A stretch of DNA of 64,000 nt from Cristatella mucedo (lineage: Eukaryota > Bryozoa > Phylactolaemata > Cristatellidae), in assembly GCA_009760855.2 (NCBI GenBank), contig WPIO01000031.1, positions 2,793,001-2,857,000 on the forward strand, given 5' to 3'. The notes under the pieces were generated by a model, which was not told where the DNA came from, did not search any database, and saw only the letters and a list, made by a program, of their open reading frames with translations. Below, one piece after another: positions 19,501 to 30,239 of the stretch (position 1 is its first letter; each line of letters begins with the position of its first letter). The translations under genes and the position numbers were made by a program.

Positions 19501-20328
19501 ACGAGCCTTGCGAGGCCTACTAGCTGTGCCAATTTGAAGACCTAGTCATATTTAAAAGAATCAGCTCCGTTCGAACACACCCATGTGCTCGATGAATGCC
19601 TGTCAAACACCGTAGGGGGGTACGGATGCATTGGCTTCTGGGGAAGCTTGTGACAACATTACAACTGCATGCTCAACCGAAGCACTGAAGGGACACGGCC
19701 GTCCAGTCGGAGCATTGAGCTGCGCTGTCCTTACTTACGTGCTCGGTTTGCTGATGCAGCAAATGGTCTCTGGAGGTAAGCTTCGTACGAGTCTCGCAGC
19801 TGCACAACTGCAAGGGGGCCGGTATAAAGGTTACACGGCACTGCCACTTATTCTCTCGTTAATACACCAACGGGCAGGCACACTGGGAGGAACGGGCGCC
19901 AAATTCCCCCCAAACAGCCCTCAAAGTCCATGAAGCCCTCAAATTCAGCTGCTCCGTGAATATGAATTGGCCACTCGTGGGTGCTTCAATGACGACCAAG
20001 CAAGCAGCTCGGCTGGTTGAGAGCCGCTCAAGACTTTCCCTGCACACTGGCAGCTTCTGGCAAGTACGACTGAGCACTAATCAAAAGCCGCAAAAACCTC
20101 AATAAGCTACCTTCCCCAGCGTTGACCAGATTACCACGTGACCAGCTATGGCTCTATCAACTAGTCCCCCACTGCCGAACCTGCATGGCTGTTGGCTGAC
20201 TTGGTTAGGCCCATCGGACATTATGCTTTTCTTTAACGACTGAGTTAGTTGGCTCAAAATCTTTGGCATACATGAAGCAGCTGGGTAAAGATTATGTAAT
20301 CTCGGGGCAATATACACAAATCATGCCA
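19501..20328. other. No gene seen
   Basis: Moderately GC-rich between 19600 and 20080, with a 100-codon plus-strand frame that has no recognisable domain. No repeat-family match. Confidence 0.4.
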
Positions 20329-20400
20329 CACTCACACACACACACACGCGCGCGCGCACACACACACACATGCACGTACACATGTATATATATATATATA
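20329..20400. repeat. (CA)n/(CG)n/(TA)n microsatellite
   Basis: CA, CG and TA dinucleotide runs with short interruptions, ending exactly at the 5' truncation point of the LINE at 20401. Confidence 0.95.
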
Positions 20401-21496
20401 TGGCTTTCACTTCTATGCAGATGACACTCAGTTGTACCTTTGCTTTGATCCCTCCCAGCCTTCGAGCACCTCAAATTCTCTAAACTCACTTGCTGCATGC
20501 ATTGATGACATCCGCACATGGATGGCAGCAAATTTTCTAAAACTTAACGATGATAAAACTAACTTACTAGTTATGGGCAAACCCAGTGTGATCCAGAGAT
20601 TGGAAAGGCTGACTCTCAAAATTGGCTCTGCCAGCATATCTCCAGTTAAATCAGCTCGAAATCTAGGAGTCATATTCCAAAGCGACCTCTCGTTAGACGA
20701 CCATATCAGCTCCACAGTCAAATCCACCTATTTTCAGCTTCATAACATAGCTAAAATTCGGGCTTGTTTAGATAAAGATACCACGTCCAAGATGGTCCAT
20801 GCATTCGTGACATCCCGTCTCGACTTCTGCAACTCACTGCTTACTGGCCTACCAGCATGTGCGATCAGGCGATTGCAGCTGGTGCAAAACTCTGCAGCTA
20901 GGCTTGTCTGTCGTGAGCGTCGCAGTTGCCACATTACTCCACTTCTCGCCGACATGCACTGGCTACCAGTCAAGCAACGGATTGACTTCAAGGTTTTGTC
21001 GCTCACTTTTAGGTCCCTTCATTCTATGGCTCCAGCCTATCTGTCAGATAAACTACCCCATCAGGCTAAGCATCGTACCACCTGCTTTTCGGAATCCAAC
21101 TGTCTAGAAATACCTCGTACAAACCTTAAATCCTTTGGAGACCGTGCATTTAGTTCATATGCTCCCAAAGCCTGGAACTCCCTCCCGACCTGCGTCAGAA
21201 CATCCCCTGACCTGACCACATTTAAAACGAACTTAAAAACACACCTATTTAGGACAGCATTTAGTGGGTCCCTGTGATTCGTCCTTGATGTGCTTATGCG
21301 TGCTGACACTGTGCATGCTGCCACTAACCACTTTTGCATGCTGACCCTGTGTATGTCACCCCTAACCATATTAATCATTTCGTTTATTTTTTTCAAGCAT
21401 GATTTTACTTACCATTCAATGGCATTTCACTTTACAGCAAATGTAAAGCGCCTAGAGAGAGATTAAGTTCTCTGAGGGCGCTTTATCAAGTGAATC

Positions 21497-21528
<32 letters not shown>

Positions 21529-21534
21529 TATATA
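20401..21534 (+). mobile_element. LINE family 1, best-preserved 3' half
   Basis: The frame from 20432 to the stop near 21277 is open for 281 codons. It opens just after the FHFYADDTQ catalytic block and runs WMAANFLKLNDDKTNLLV, ARNLGVIFQSDLSLDDHIS, KIRACLDKDTTSKMVHAF, RLDFCNSLLTGLPACAI, NSAARLV, HITPLLADMHWLPVKQRI, GDRAFSSYAPKAWNSLP and LKTHLFRTAFSGSL. A short 3' UTR follows, then the tail AAAGCGCCTAGAGAGAGATT, CTCTGAGGGCGCTTTATC and (ATT)n/(TA)n. L2/CR1-type by these motifs. 5'-truncated inside the RT, with no endonuclease, so not autonomous. The intact frame suggests a fairly recent insertion. Confidence 0.9.
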
Positions 21535-21579
21535 TTTATTTATTAAGAGTTGATACAATAGTAAATTTGCATGTATTTA

Positions 21580-22780
21580 TTAGCCGGCAGTGTCCTGCTT
21601 TGTCTGGGATCACATGTGCTACCAGTTCCTCCTGGTTAAGGAATCAGGTGCTTGGTAACAGTGTCGGAGAGGCACGGCAGCGGCAATACCATTTGCTCAG
21701 CCTGTAGAATGCCGAGGTCTGCCAGGCAAGCTTCATTGTTTGGCCACCGCGAGTGCCACCTACAGAGAGCCCCAAACAGGCAGAGTCTCACCACCATAGA
21801 ACGGTGGCCATCAGTCAGGAAAGACCAGGCAATGGCTGCATACTTACCGTCCTTGTTCCGGACTGCCATCAACAGGGCATCATTGTTGCCCTCGAACAGC
21901 ACTGGCACATAAATGGTCAACATATCGATGCCGTTGTCTATGGCCAGGTCTGACTTCAGAGCCAGATCACCAACAAGTCGGAGGGGCCATCAGACATGCA
22001 GGTAAGCACGGTGGCTGAAAGAGCTCTGACCAGGCGACCCAGCACTAGGTTGTGTCGGGCCATGATTGCATGCAGCATCGACCGGCAGTGGCTCAGCGCG
22101 TGGCAAATTGTCTCTGCATCCGTTCGGCACAATCTTCAGCTGCCTACAGTCTCGTGGTATGACCTACTCCTAGCACCAGCCACTGGCAGCATATCCATGC
22201 CAGCTCGGTGAACGAACCGCCAGAACCTGAAAGGCAGGCCAAAACCTATAGGCTGGAAGTGACTGTGAAATATGTCTGTGGCCGAAAAGAACCTGGTTTT
22301 GCAGGCTGGGCCACCCAAGCCCAGCCTCATCCAAGCCTGGCGAACTCCCAAAGCTTCATGGTTACCACTCGCTGCTCGACCGTGTGCTCGATGCCCTCAG
22401 GTTTATTTAACACGGCTAGTATTTCAGGGCCGGACAGCAAGAATCTGCAATAGAGATGCTTGAGGCACTTCCATGCATCCATCACACACAGTGAGATCAG
22501 GCCGAGCCTGTCGCCTGGGTTGAAGGCTGCTGGGCTCACGGGTTTAGAATCCCGGTCGGCGGACGATGGCATACAGCTCAATCTGGCGATGGATCGGTCA
22601 AGGCTGTGACATGCAACTTGGCCGAGGCACAGGTCAGGCGAATGCAGCATACAAATGTCTTGCTCAGCACCTAGAATTGAGGCATTCATTTTGAACCGTA
22701 CGGAGCCATGGCCGCCGGCGGCCAAGCCAAGTGAACTGGAAAAATGCCGATGCAAAGGCCAGCAGACGAAATGAGAACCG
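21580..22780 (-). mobile_element. R2-type LINE (restriction-like endonuclease class), decayed 3' end
   Basis: Three minus-strand frames continue one another. 22351-22136 gives WRFVHRAGMDMLPVAGARSR, the F-x-HRAR-x-x-LP motif of R2/NeSL-type proteins. About 22136-21965 gives DAETICHALSHC and IMARHNLVLGRLVRA, the His/Cys motif. 21963-21636 gives SDLAIDNGIDMLTIYVPVLF, KDGKYAAIAW and NNEACLADLGI, the restriction-like endonuclease block. In related proteins I expect P-D and a D-V-T/V strand; here they read S-D and Y-V, so catalysis would be lost. 22755-22327 is probably the upstream linker. Frameshifts between segments make it a pseudogene. Confidence 0.7.
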
Positions 22781-23934
22781 ACCTAGCTCCATCAGAGTCT
22801 TTTCGGCTGGCTGCTGGGCAGCCTTGGCCTCGTTTAGGTGTCTTGCTTCCTACCTACTCGAGTCTTCGCTTGATACGGAGGGGTTGTCCAAGCCTTAGGG
22901 AAGGCTTGACAACGGCTCAGCAGCCAAGCCTGGTTCTACTTCTCAGGCTAAGACTCAAGCAAGATTCAGCAAGTGACCAATCATAGGTGCTGTTCAGGCC
23001 AGGCCCACTGAATTGCTTTGAAAGGAAAGGTAAAAGACTTGACCGGTGTAGGCGCGGCTTGAACAGCACCTATGTTTGTATTACCCACTCAGGTCCGGTT
23101 GGGGCGAGTACCTCTCAGGCACCCTTTTTAATAATTTGATAACAGCTAAGGAAAAAACGTCTAAGTTATAATAAAGCTAAAACAGGATATGTTAGAATGT
23201 CAAAGACTGTTAACGAGCGGATTTCGAACTCAAGGCTTCGACCTCACCCTAAGCCCCTTGAGCTGAGGTAGTAGGTCTTCTGGAAAATGCTCTGTGCAGC
23301 GCTTCGGTTTACGATGACAGTTAGTACTCTACGTAAGGTCAGAGTATAAGGTAATTGCAATTAAAGAAAAACGGATATGCATTCGCTCAAGAGCGACTGA
23401 AAATTTATAACCGTGGAAAAAGCTTTCAGAAACTCGTCGTAGTTCATGACACGCCACCGACGAAACGTCGCTTATAATCCGCTAAGAGAAAGACGTTAGC
23501 CAACGATTTGCAACGGCAGCGAGGGTTGATGCTGTCTCATACCGTATAAAGTGCAGATTCGGCTTGCAAGTATCCTTCAAGTAGAGGCTCAGCTTGGCGG
23601 TTCAGAATAGACACTTTCCAAAAAATGAGAGAATTCAACTAATGTTCGCTGGGAATGTCAATTTTAGTGACATGGACACACTCAGGAGCAGGGAACTGGC
23701 TTGATGAGTCGGTTCATAGTTAGTGAGTCAGCCGTGCTTCTACTTCAGCAAAGATCGGCCAGTTGCAGTGCAGGGTAAGGGAGTTACTTGTTTGCCGAAA
23801 CGAAGACTTGCGTATGTGGGGTCAATACGCGTACTCTTTCGTTTGGATGTGGCTGACCTATGTAATGTAATGTATCTATGCGTGGCCCAGCGACACAGTT
23901 GAAGCAGTTCAATTACCCCAGGTCACCGATCTCT
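22781..23934. other. Non-coding, with a small inverted repeat and a tRNA-like motif
   Basis: CATAGGTGCTGTTCAGGCC at 22982-23000 and GGCTTGAACAGCACCTATG at 23057-23075 are inverted copies with one mismatch. On the minus strand of 23195-23290 there is a tRNA-like pair (TCAGCTCAAGGGGCTTAGGG and GAGTTCGAAATCC) that could be a worn SINE head. CTATGTAATGTAATGTATC near 23855 resembles the LINE family 2 tail. No gene. Confidence 0.35.
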
Positions 23935-24440
23935 AATCATCTAATCATGGATGAATCACTAGCTTTGAAGTACCTCCAAAGTTTGTTTCCACAGCTGCCA
24001 GAGGCAAAGGTCGAAGCTGGTGTCTTCATCAGAACGCAGACAAAGAAGATATAAATCGCCAAAAAGCTTTACTCGATGGAAAAATCAGCTTCGAACGGTT
24101 CCAGAGCAGTAGCTCATGGCTTTCTGGGCATTTATTGGGATGAAAATTATAACCAGCTAGCTCCGCCTTCAATTACGAAGCAAGTCAAGATAAGATGCAC
24201 AATGACCTTCAAAGTCTACATCCTGTATGAATATCTTGACAAAGTCTTGGAGTACACGAGAGCTTACTAAGAAGAGCAAGGCAAGGACTTTAAACCAAGA
24301 ATATGCTGGACTTTGAACGTCGTTACTGGAGACAGTGGAAGGAAAAACGATGGCGGACTACATTTTACGGCTTCATCGAGAAAGTTTATACTTGTCATCA
24401 TGAAAGAGGCAAATTTGGTAGGAGATAATGGCCGTTTTTT
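23935..24440 (+). pseudogene. Decayed copy of a repeated, transposon-associated protein family (copy 1)
   Basis: Reading around stops and frameshifts: ESLALKYLQSLFPQLPEAKV, EAGVFIRTQTKKI, AVAHGFLGIYWDENYNQLA, VKIRCTMTFKVYILYEYLDK, EEQGKDF, then FERRYWRQWKEK and MADYILRLHRES. This matches my memory of a large invertebrate family of uncharacterised proteins with motifs like LSEAK-x-KAGIF, MSLK-x-H-x-LD, EEQGERFHQDI and FERRYQG. The family spreads like a mobile element. It lacks the N-terminal part present in copy 2. A similarity search would settle the assignment. Confidence 0.6.
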
Positions 24441-24965
24441 CTATACATCTGAGGCATGCGATATTAGGAAATAGCACTCGCACAAACCTCGAGACAACAT
24501 GTTGTCACAAATTTTTGACACAATTGGGTTTTCAAAGACCCCGAGAAGCTAGCGAGTAACCACCACCAACCGAAAGGAACCTCGCAGGACAAGTAACTTA
24601 AAAGTAACTAATTAATTTGATACACGTTATCTGCGGTTATTAGTACTTATAGGCTTTCCAGATTGAGGTTGTTTTTATGAATCTCACTGCGTGGTTCTTC
24701 AGAGCATTATGGAGACACTGAATGTACTAGTCCTTCTGTTACGTTTGTGCGGGCAGTCGCGCACAGATCAAGACGGCTCAGGCAGATGCCGTTTATTACG
24801 GAAACGCGGAACCGGGCCGCACGGCCTGCACGCTGGCTGGGAAGCAGCTGAGTGGGTCCGCTGTTCTCGCCGCAGCGGCTTCCGCCGGACTTGTCAGCTG
24901 TCGCGGTACAGCAGACCCAACATCCACTCTTTCCATGAGAAGTCGACTAAGCATCGGTCGGCTTA
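24441..24965. other. No confirmed gene; one possible short exon
   Basis: At about 24741-24965 a plus-strand frame reads AVYYGNAEPGRTACTLAGKQ. The YYGN...AC spacing vaguely recalls secreted double-psi barrel proteins. A CTTCAG acceptor-like site lies near 24702. No matching neighbour exon was found, so I do not call a gene. Confidence 0.2.
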
Positions 24966-25045
24966 ATAAGAATAATAATAATGCACTTGATAAAGCGCCC
25001 TCGGAGAACTCAATCTGTTTCTAGGCACTTATAATTTGCTGCTAA
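24966..25045 (-). repeat. Isolated LINE-1 3' tail
   Basis: (AAT)n followed by GCACTTGATAAAGCGCCCTC, GGAGAACTCAATCTG and TTTCTAGGCACTTATAATTT, the tail consensus on the minus strand, with little or no LINE body behind it. Confidence 0.75.
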
Positions 25046-25309
25046 GGGAGTCTGAAAGCACAGCCAATCAAGCGAGAGGCTCAATACAGCATGCAATGGA
25101 AAGTTAGAGACAACCACAGGAAACCACGAATTTGTGTCAGACACAAAAAATGTCTTCACTGGCCTAGAGGCTATGTGACGCCTACTTTTAGGAGGTACAC
25201 CAAACCACGGCCTTTGGTGACCAGCTGGATACATAGGCCACCTCCTTTTAGCAACCGCTGGGGCATAGCCAGCGCCCTTTTCCCACAACCAGGGATTACG
25301 TGCATATCT

Positions 25310-25970
25310 CCTCCCTCTGCCGCACGGGTTTCGAATGTCTCCGTTGCATTGGCGGCTACTTTTATGTCGCCGTCTGTACTCGTCACAGTAGCAGTCCTGG
25401 CAGTACTAACCAGCGTCGATAGCAGCGCCGACCGGCGTCTTAGTATTGTCGACTAGCATTGCAGCAGCACATTCCGGCGTTGACGTCGCAGCGCTGACCG
25501 TCGTAGCACTTGGCGGCGTCTCGGGGCTTTTCATCGTCGAAGCTCTGACCGTAGTCGCGGCCGTCTCGGTGTCCGTCACCGGAGACGTCTCGGTGACCTC
25601 TACCAGTGCTGTCCTCTCGCAGAGTCTCCCTTTAGTCGTCTGGCAACAAGCAGTTTTGCTGACCGGCGTCTTTCGGGCCACCACCTCGTGGGTCAGTGCT
25701 ATCGTGTCCGTCTCCTCGCTCTCCGTTTCGCGGACCACTAGCACTTCGTGGGCAACATCCTCTGCCTTCTCGAGAGCCGCCGACTCACTCGAGGCCGTTA
25801 CTTCAAAGGCCACCGCCACAGGCTGCTCCTCCACTGTCGCTGCCACCTGCTATGGCTCTGAAATCGTTGTGGCAGGCACTTGTGGCTCAGAAAATTTAGA
25901 CACCAGCAAATGTGTCTCATTACTCGAGTTAGTATCGACGCTAATACAGATGCGGTCTGAGCAGGAATCT
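25310..25970 (-). other. Thr/Val/Ala/Glu-rich open region, possible low-complexity exon
   Basis: A minus-strand frame of 146 codons (25846-25406) is rich in Thr, Val, Ala and Glu, with recurring KTPVS-, TDTETA- and VTETS-like phrases. The opposite strand is also open for 179 codons, as Ser/Val/Ala. The DNA has loosely repeated GCTGACCGxCGTC and CCGGCGTCT words. This could be a mucin-like or disordered exon, or a decayed short tandem repeat. No signal peptide, domain or splice partner was identified. Confidence 0.25.
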
Positions 25971-26157
25971 CCACCTCATATGTAGCACAAATCAGGCACA
26001 GAGGCAGAGGAAGGAGGAAGAATCCTCCTGATAAGTGCAAATACCTTCGAAGATCCGTTTGTCGGTTGGCGGACACTCACAGACGTCTCTATATCTTTAA
26101 TTGGCAAAGCTAAATCAAAGGCTAACTGCATCTCTGCCGTCTCTACTGGTCTTTTAC

Positions 26158-26962
26158 ATTAAGGTTTGGAGCCATTAAAAAGCATCCAAAGAGCTTCAAA
26201 TGCTACTGAGTGCATAATACAGACTGTGTGCAGAGTGGTGCTTGCCTTATAGACTAGTCGGCGCAAATTACGACTATGCCGAGCTGGTTTGGTCCACCGA
26301 TTAAGGTGCTCGCCCGACCAGATGTGGTTGAGGTCAAAGGCTCGAACCCGAAGCATATGTGAAGCGCCTGAATAGAGATTTAAGTTTTCTTGGGGTGCTA
26401 CGAATGAATTATATTTATATTGCAGACTAATGATAGCCGAGGGCTATGGAGGTATGCTAATTAACGAGCTAGCGACTGGCTGCACGGAGCTGGCACAGGT
26501 GGTTCTACCTATAGGCTGTCAACGAGGCGGCTTTCCTAGCAACTTTAGTTTGACGCTGTGACAGTCCATAAGCGACGATTTGGAACTGCCGTGGGGGCTT
26601 CAGCAATCGGCATTCGGCAGAAGCTAGCATCGCAAAGTCTCACAGCCGCTCTCCCCTGAGCTAGCATTTCCACTCAACTTCGGCTCCGCTCGCTTCGCCC
26701 TTCCTTCAGACAATCAGCTCGACAAATCGCAGGCGGGCCAAGTCCCTTCGAAGGTGGATCGGCGCGCAGCAGCTGAGCACTGGCCTACCATAACACTACA
26801 GCCACGGATGCATTAAGACGATGGTTGATGGTTATGGGGGCATGCTAATCACCAAGCTCGCGGCTAATGTTTCGGAGCGGGCACCGGGAATTCTACCAAT
26901 AGGCTGTTAACAAGATGGCTTTCCCAGCAACAAATGCATTAAGCTCCTTCTAGACACTGGCC
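26158..26962 (-). mobile_element. Element D copy 1 (internal direct repeats), with SINE B inside
   Basis: The reverse complement aligns along its length with 32795-33470. Two direct repeats of about 100 bp lie at 26430-26530 and 26821-26918, sharing ATGCTAAT, AATAGGCTGT/TATAGGCTGT and GGCTTTCC-CAGCAAC. Their offset is 391 bp, as in copy 2. The alignment is broken at 26279-26420 by a SINE B. The outer part (26160-26235) matches 33395-33470. No coding capacity is evident. It could be a terminal-repeat miniature element or a Penelope-like tandem terminus. Confidence 0.6.
26279..26420 (+). mobile_element. SINE family B copy inserted in element D
   Basis: Head GGTCCACCGATTAAGG, B box AGGCTCGAACCCG, CATATGTGAAGCGCCTGAAT, AGAGATTTAAGTTTTCTTGG, GGTGCTACGAATGAATTATA. 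It interrupts homology between the two element D copies, which dates it after D. Confidence 0.75.
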
Positions 26963-27979
26963 ATTCAGCTGTGAACTCATTCCCTAGGCTTCAAGTCAAT
27001 TCCTACGCTTACCAAAGTTGCCGGTTCGAGCCGGCAATTTTGGTTGTTGAAAGTTAGTACCTTATTCTCAAACCAAGCCATGGCGGCATAATGCTAATCT
27101 GACTGTATCCAGTTGGAGCGGGCAAGTCGCTCAGTCACTTTCCACCGGAAATCATTGTTGTTCCTTCAGCTAAGGAGACACACGGTCAAACCTCGGGGAT
27201 TTGTCAACTAGATTAGTAACCATATTCATCCCCCCTGCCTAGGCCGGCTTTTTTAACGGCTTTTTTGGTAGCCCAGCCAACATGGAATTGTAATTTCGTA
27301 GTTGAAGCGGAATCAGAGAGCTAGCTGTGGGTTTTGCAAGCCACCGTGGTAGACATTCCCTAATCTTAGAGAGGGATTAGACGTAACGTTAGCAGTCGAG
27401 GCAGTCTTCTTAATGAAACTTTAAATATTTGGTCAGCTGTTAAGAAAGACCCGTAAATTCAGAGCTCACAGTAATAGTCCAACAACAGCATCACTTTTTA
27501 GATGAAGAAATTATTCTAGTCCAGCCACATGCTCTGGGTGTCCGATGAGTACTGGTTCTGTTTAATCTTCGTTAGGTTTAAGGAACTTGGGCGACATCCA
27601 GGATTGCATGTTTAGCAACATCGGAAACTCGGCGTTTAAAACGAGCTACTAGATCACACTGTGGGTCATTACCAGAGCAGCCGGTCCGTCCGCTCAGTGA
27701 CTTATCGAGGCCGAGATGGGAAGCCCTTTTCTCAGCCTAGGAGCTCTAACCTCATTAGTCATGGAGTGGCTAATGAAGCATCACATTACATCAGTCCCAA
27801 CTCCAACTGGTGAGTGAACTGATAAACCTCAAGTCCAGGTGCACGAACAGTGTAGGACCGGTAGAAAGTTGCATTGATTATGGATTACTGGGCTGCATCA
27901 ATCTTTCTCTTTGAATCAATCGACACTTTATTAATTATCGTAGCATTCGCAAAAAATGTAATACGTACCACCCCAAGAG
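26963..27979. other. No gene seen
   Basis: Contains a small hairpin TTGCCGGTTCGAGCCGGCAA near 27024-27043 that resembles a B box within a palindrome. Otherwise only short frames. Confidence 0.4.
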
Positions 27980-28330
27980 AATCAAGGCTGTTTCTAGGCA
28001 CTTATTAAATGGTAAAAGGGAAGCGTGTCTATCGGTCGTGGCTGTTTCATATAATATTTCAGCACAAAGAGGTGCACAAACGACAGTTGGCGTGGATGGA
28101 GTCGAGGTTGCAAGGAACAAGCAGACGTTTAGCTTATTTTTGAATACCGCCAAATTGCGAGACGATGCAAGGTCAGTTGGTAGTGAGCTCAGTAGTCGGC
28201 TTTGGGAGCATATGAACTGGAAGTAGGATCTTCGAGTTATTTGAGGTTCATTGGAAGCTAGACCAAACGACCAATGTCAGAATATCAGATGGTGCGACTG
28301 GAGACCACGAGCGATAAAAGAAGTAACGCA
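27980..28330 (-). mobile_element. Divergent LINE-1 subfamily fragment
   Basis: Sister of 16510-16858, with the same ends. Starts at the TTTCTAGGCACTTATTAAAT tail end and covers the minus-strand C-terminal coding block (FGxAFSS-like region lost to decay). Confidence 0.6.
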
Positions 28331-28639
28331 TCACTATTAAATGCTAATGGCAGTCGAGTGCTATGAGGTTGGTGTACTGGTGCTGCTGCCACAAACATAA
28401 GAATAAACCTGAGATTACGTTGCAAGAGCCATCTAACGGCAACGTAGCTTTCAGACAGCAAATAGATAGCTTCATCGGCGGACTACTTAAAGGCCTGTGG
28501 GTGGCCAATCAAGCTACGTCGAATCCACGCGGCTCCGACCCAGTCTTTTGACGCGGACTATTTTACGCTCAATCGACTAGTTTTAAATGCTAAATTTACA
28601 GCATGAGTTAGAAAACGTTGTTGAGGTTTCCATTAGCTT

Positions 28640-29110
28640 GTTGGAGCGAGGAAGCTGCTGCTGGATCTGAGCAGCTAAACCGATGTCGGAGCAATGAAAC
28701 TGTTCAGTGGCTTGACCGCCAGGTGATGCCGGACACTGCACACACGGTAGGACAGCTGTCGTCAAGATCGAACAGCACTTTAACAGTGGGGAAGGCCAGT
28801 GGGCACGAATAATATAATAATAATAATAATAATAATGTACTCGATAAAGCACCCTCAGAGAGCCCAATCTCTTTCTAGGCGCTTCACATTTGCTTCAAAG
28901 GAGTCGCTTACTTAGCAGTGGGGTTGTGGCGCCGACCTCCTGGGTGGCAACTCCGGAGTAGATGCCAGCCGTAAACTCCACCGATTGTTGGTTGAGTGAA
29001 CCTCGACAGCAGAAGAACCAACTACCGAATGGGAAGGGGTAAGAGATCGGATAACACCGACCGCAGCTTGAGTAGATGACGTCAGCAAGCCTGAGCGGCA
29101 GGGAGATTGT
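28640..29110. repeat. Dispersed repeat E copy 1, split by a LINE tail
   Basis: 28640-28802 and 28898-29110 align with parts of 29820-30130: GAGCAGCTAAACCGATGTCG against GAACAACTGAACTGACGTCG, GGGGAAGGCCAGTGG against GGGAAGGCTAGTGG, CACCGATTGTTGGTTG against CTCCGATTGTTGGTGC, and AAGAACCAACTACCGA against AAGAACCAGCTACCAC. The insertion at 28803-28897 is not in the other copy. Confidence 0.5.
28803..28897 (-). repeat. LINE-1 3' tail inserted in repeat E
   Basis: (AAT)n at 28806-28835, then GTACTCGATAAAGCACCCTC, AGAGAGCCCAATCTC and TTTCTAGGCGCTTCACATTT. A very short 5'-truncated insertion, its limits shown by interrupted homology with 29820-30130. Confidence 0.7.
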
Positions 29111-29274
29111 TAATGGTTTTTGCCTCAGGGCTGGCATGGAAATGGGCGTGGCCGACCTACGGTGGGCTGACGTGGCAGACGGGCCCCCAAATTAAGTGAG
29201 GTAGTCAGCGGTGGTGACACAATTGCTAGAGGTTCACTTAATCCACATGTCGCCTTGGATACGTGTCAGACCTG

Positions 29275-29810
29275 CTACTCTGCCTTGCAGCCATTGAAAT
29301 ATGTCTGAGTGGCACAAGCAGATGTGATGTTATGTAAATGAAAGTTAGTGCAAAACCCCAGCAGAGCAAAGTGGTATGATACCTCAAATACACGAAAGCC
29401 TCTCGAGAGGCAACGTGACGCGGCAATAGCTTCTCAGGCGAGGCATTTAGGTACAGTAAGCCATGCGATTGCTTTTAGCCACTAGGCGCATGCATGCGTG
29501 CTGGCAGGCTTAACGCTACTCGACCTGCAAGTAGACCAGTCGGTGGTAAAAGCAATCGGAAGGCTACGAACTTGACCTAACAACTTCTTCCACGTGTCAA
29601 CTATGAAAAATACATACACCTGTTTAAAATTATTTCGGTTTGACATTCTCCTACAACCGATTGTTCTCGAGCTAATTAGTGATATAGTCCAAGTCGGACG
29701 GCCACCTGCACAGAATTCATTGGGTATAGATAATAGTTATCAGGTAACATTGTAGGATGAATTATGAACTCGCTTGACCTCCTCGTGAGCATGTCAGAGC
29801 CAGCAGTCCA
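29275..29810. repeat. Dispersed repeat C, copy 2
   Basis: Partner of 15336-16140 by a series of ordered matching blocks. It is directly followed by repeat E copy 2, so C and E may be parts of one larger element. Confidence 0.4.
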
Positions 29811-29817
29811 ACGCTAC

Positions 29818-30130
29818 ATCTGAACAACTGAACTGACGTCGGAGCAAGAATGGTTGAGTCGTGGCTCTGTCGCCACTAGTCCAAGATCCCCAGCGATTTG
29901 TCACATGGGACGGCAGCGGACGCGATCACATAGCAGGGAGATGGTGGGAAGGCTAGTGGCAATCGAGGTGTCACATACGTAGCATTGAAATAGCCCAGTC
30001 GAATAAACTCGGCAGCTACTTTTGAGTTGGTGGCAGCGTCAGAGTCCTCCGATTGTTGGTGCCCAAATGGCGACCGTAGAAGAACCAGCTACCACTTATG
30101 AAGGAATAAGAGATCCTATCGAGCCGACAG
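29818..30130. repeat. Dispersed repeat E, copy 2
   Basis: Uninterrupted partner of 28640-29110. No coding frame of note. Confidence 0.45.
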
Positions 30131-30161
30131 AGGTCAGGTAGAAAAGAAAGCATCCGATAGC

Positions 30162-30162
<1 letters not shown>

Positions 30163-30220
<58 letters not shown>

Positions 30221-30221
30221 G
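30163..30221. repeat. (GA)n microsatellite
   Basis: AGAG run with one AAAG interruption, preceded by AGCCTGAGAG, which resembles the CCTAGAGAGAG word of LINE tails. Confidence 0.95.
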
Positions 30222-30239
30222 GGGGTACTATTTATACTT

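Noticed and set aside
27024-27043. TTGCCGGTTCGAGCCGGCAA as a tRNA T-arm
   Set aside because: No A box or cloverleaf could be built around it; a short palindrome is the simpler reading.
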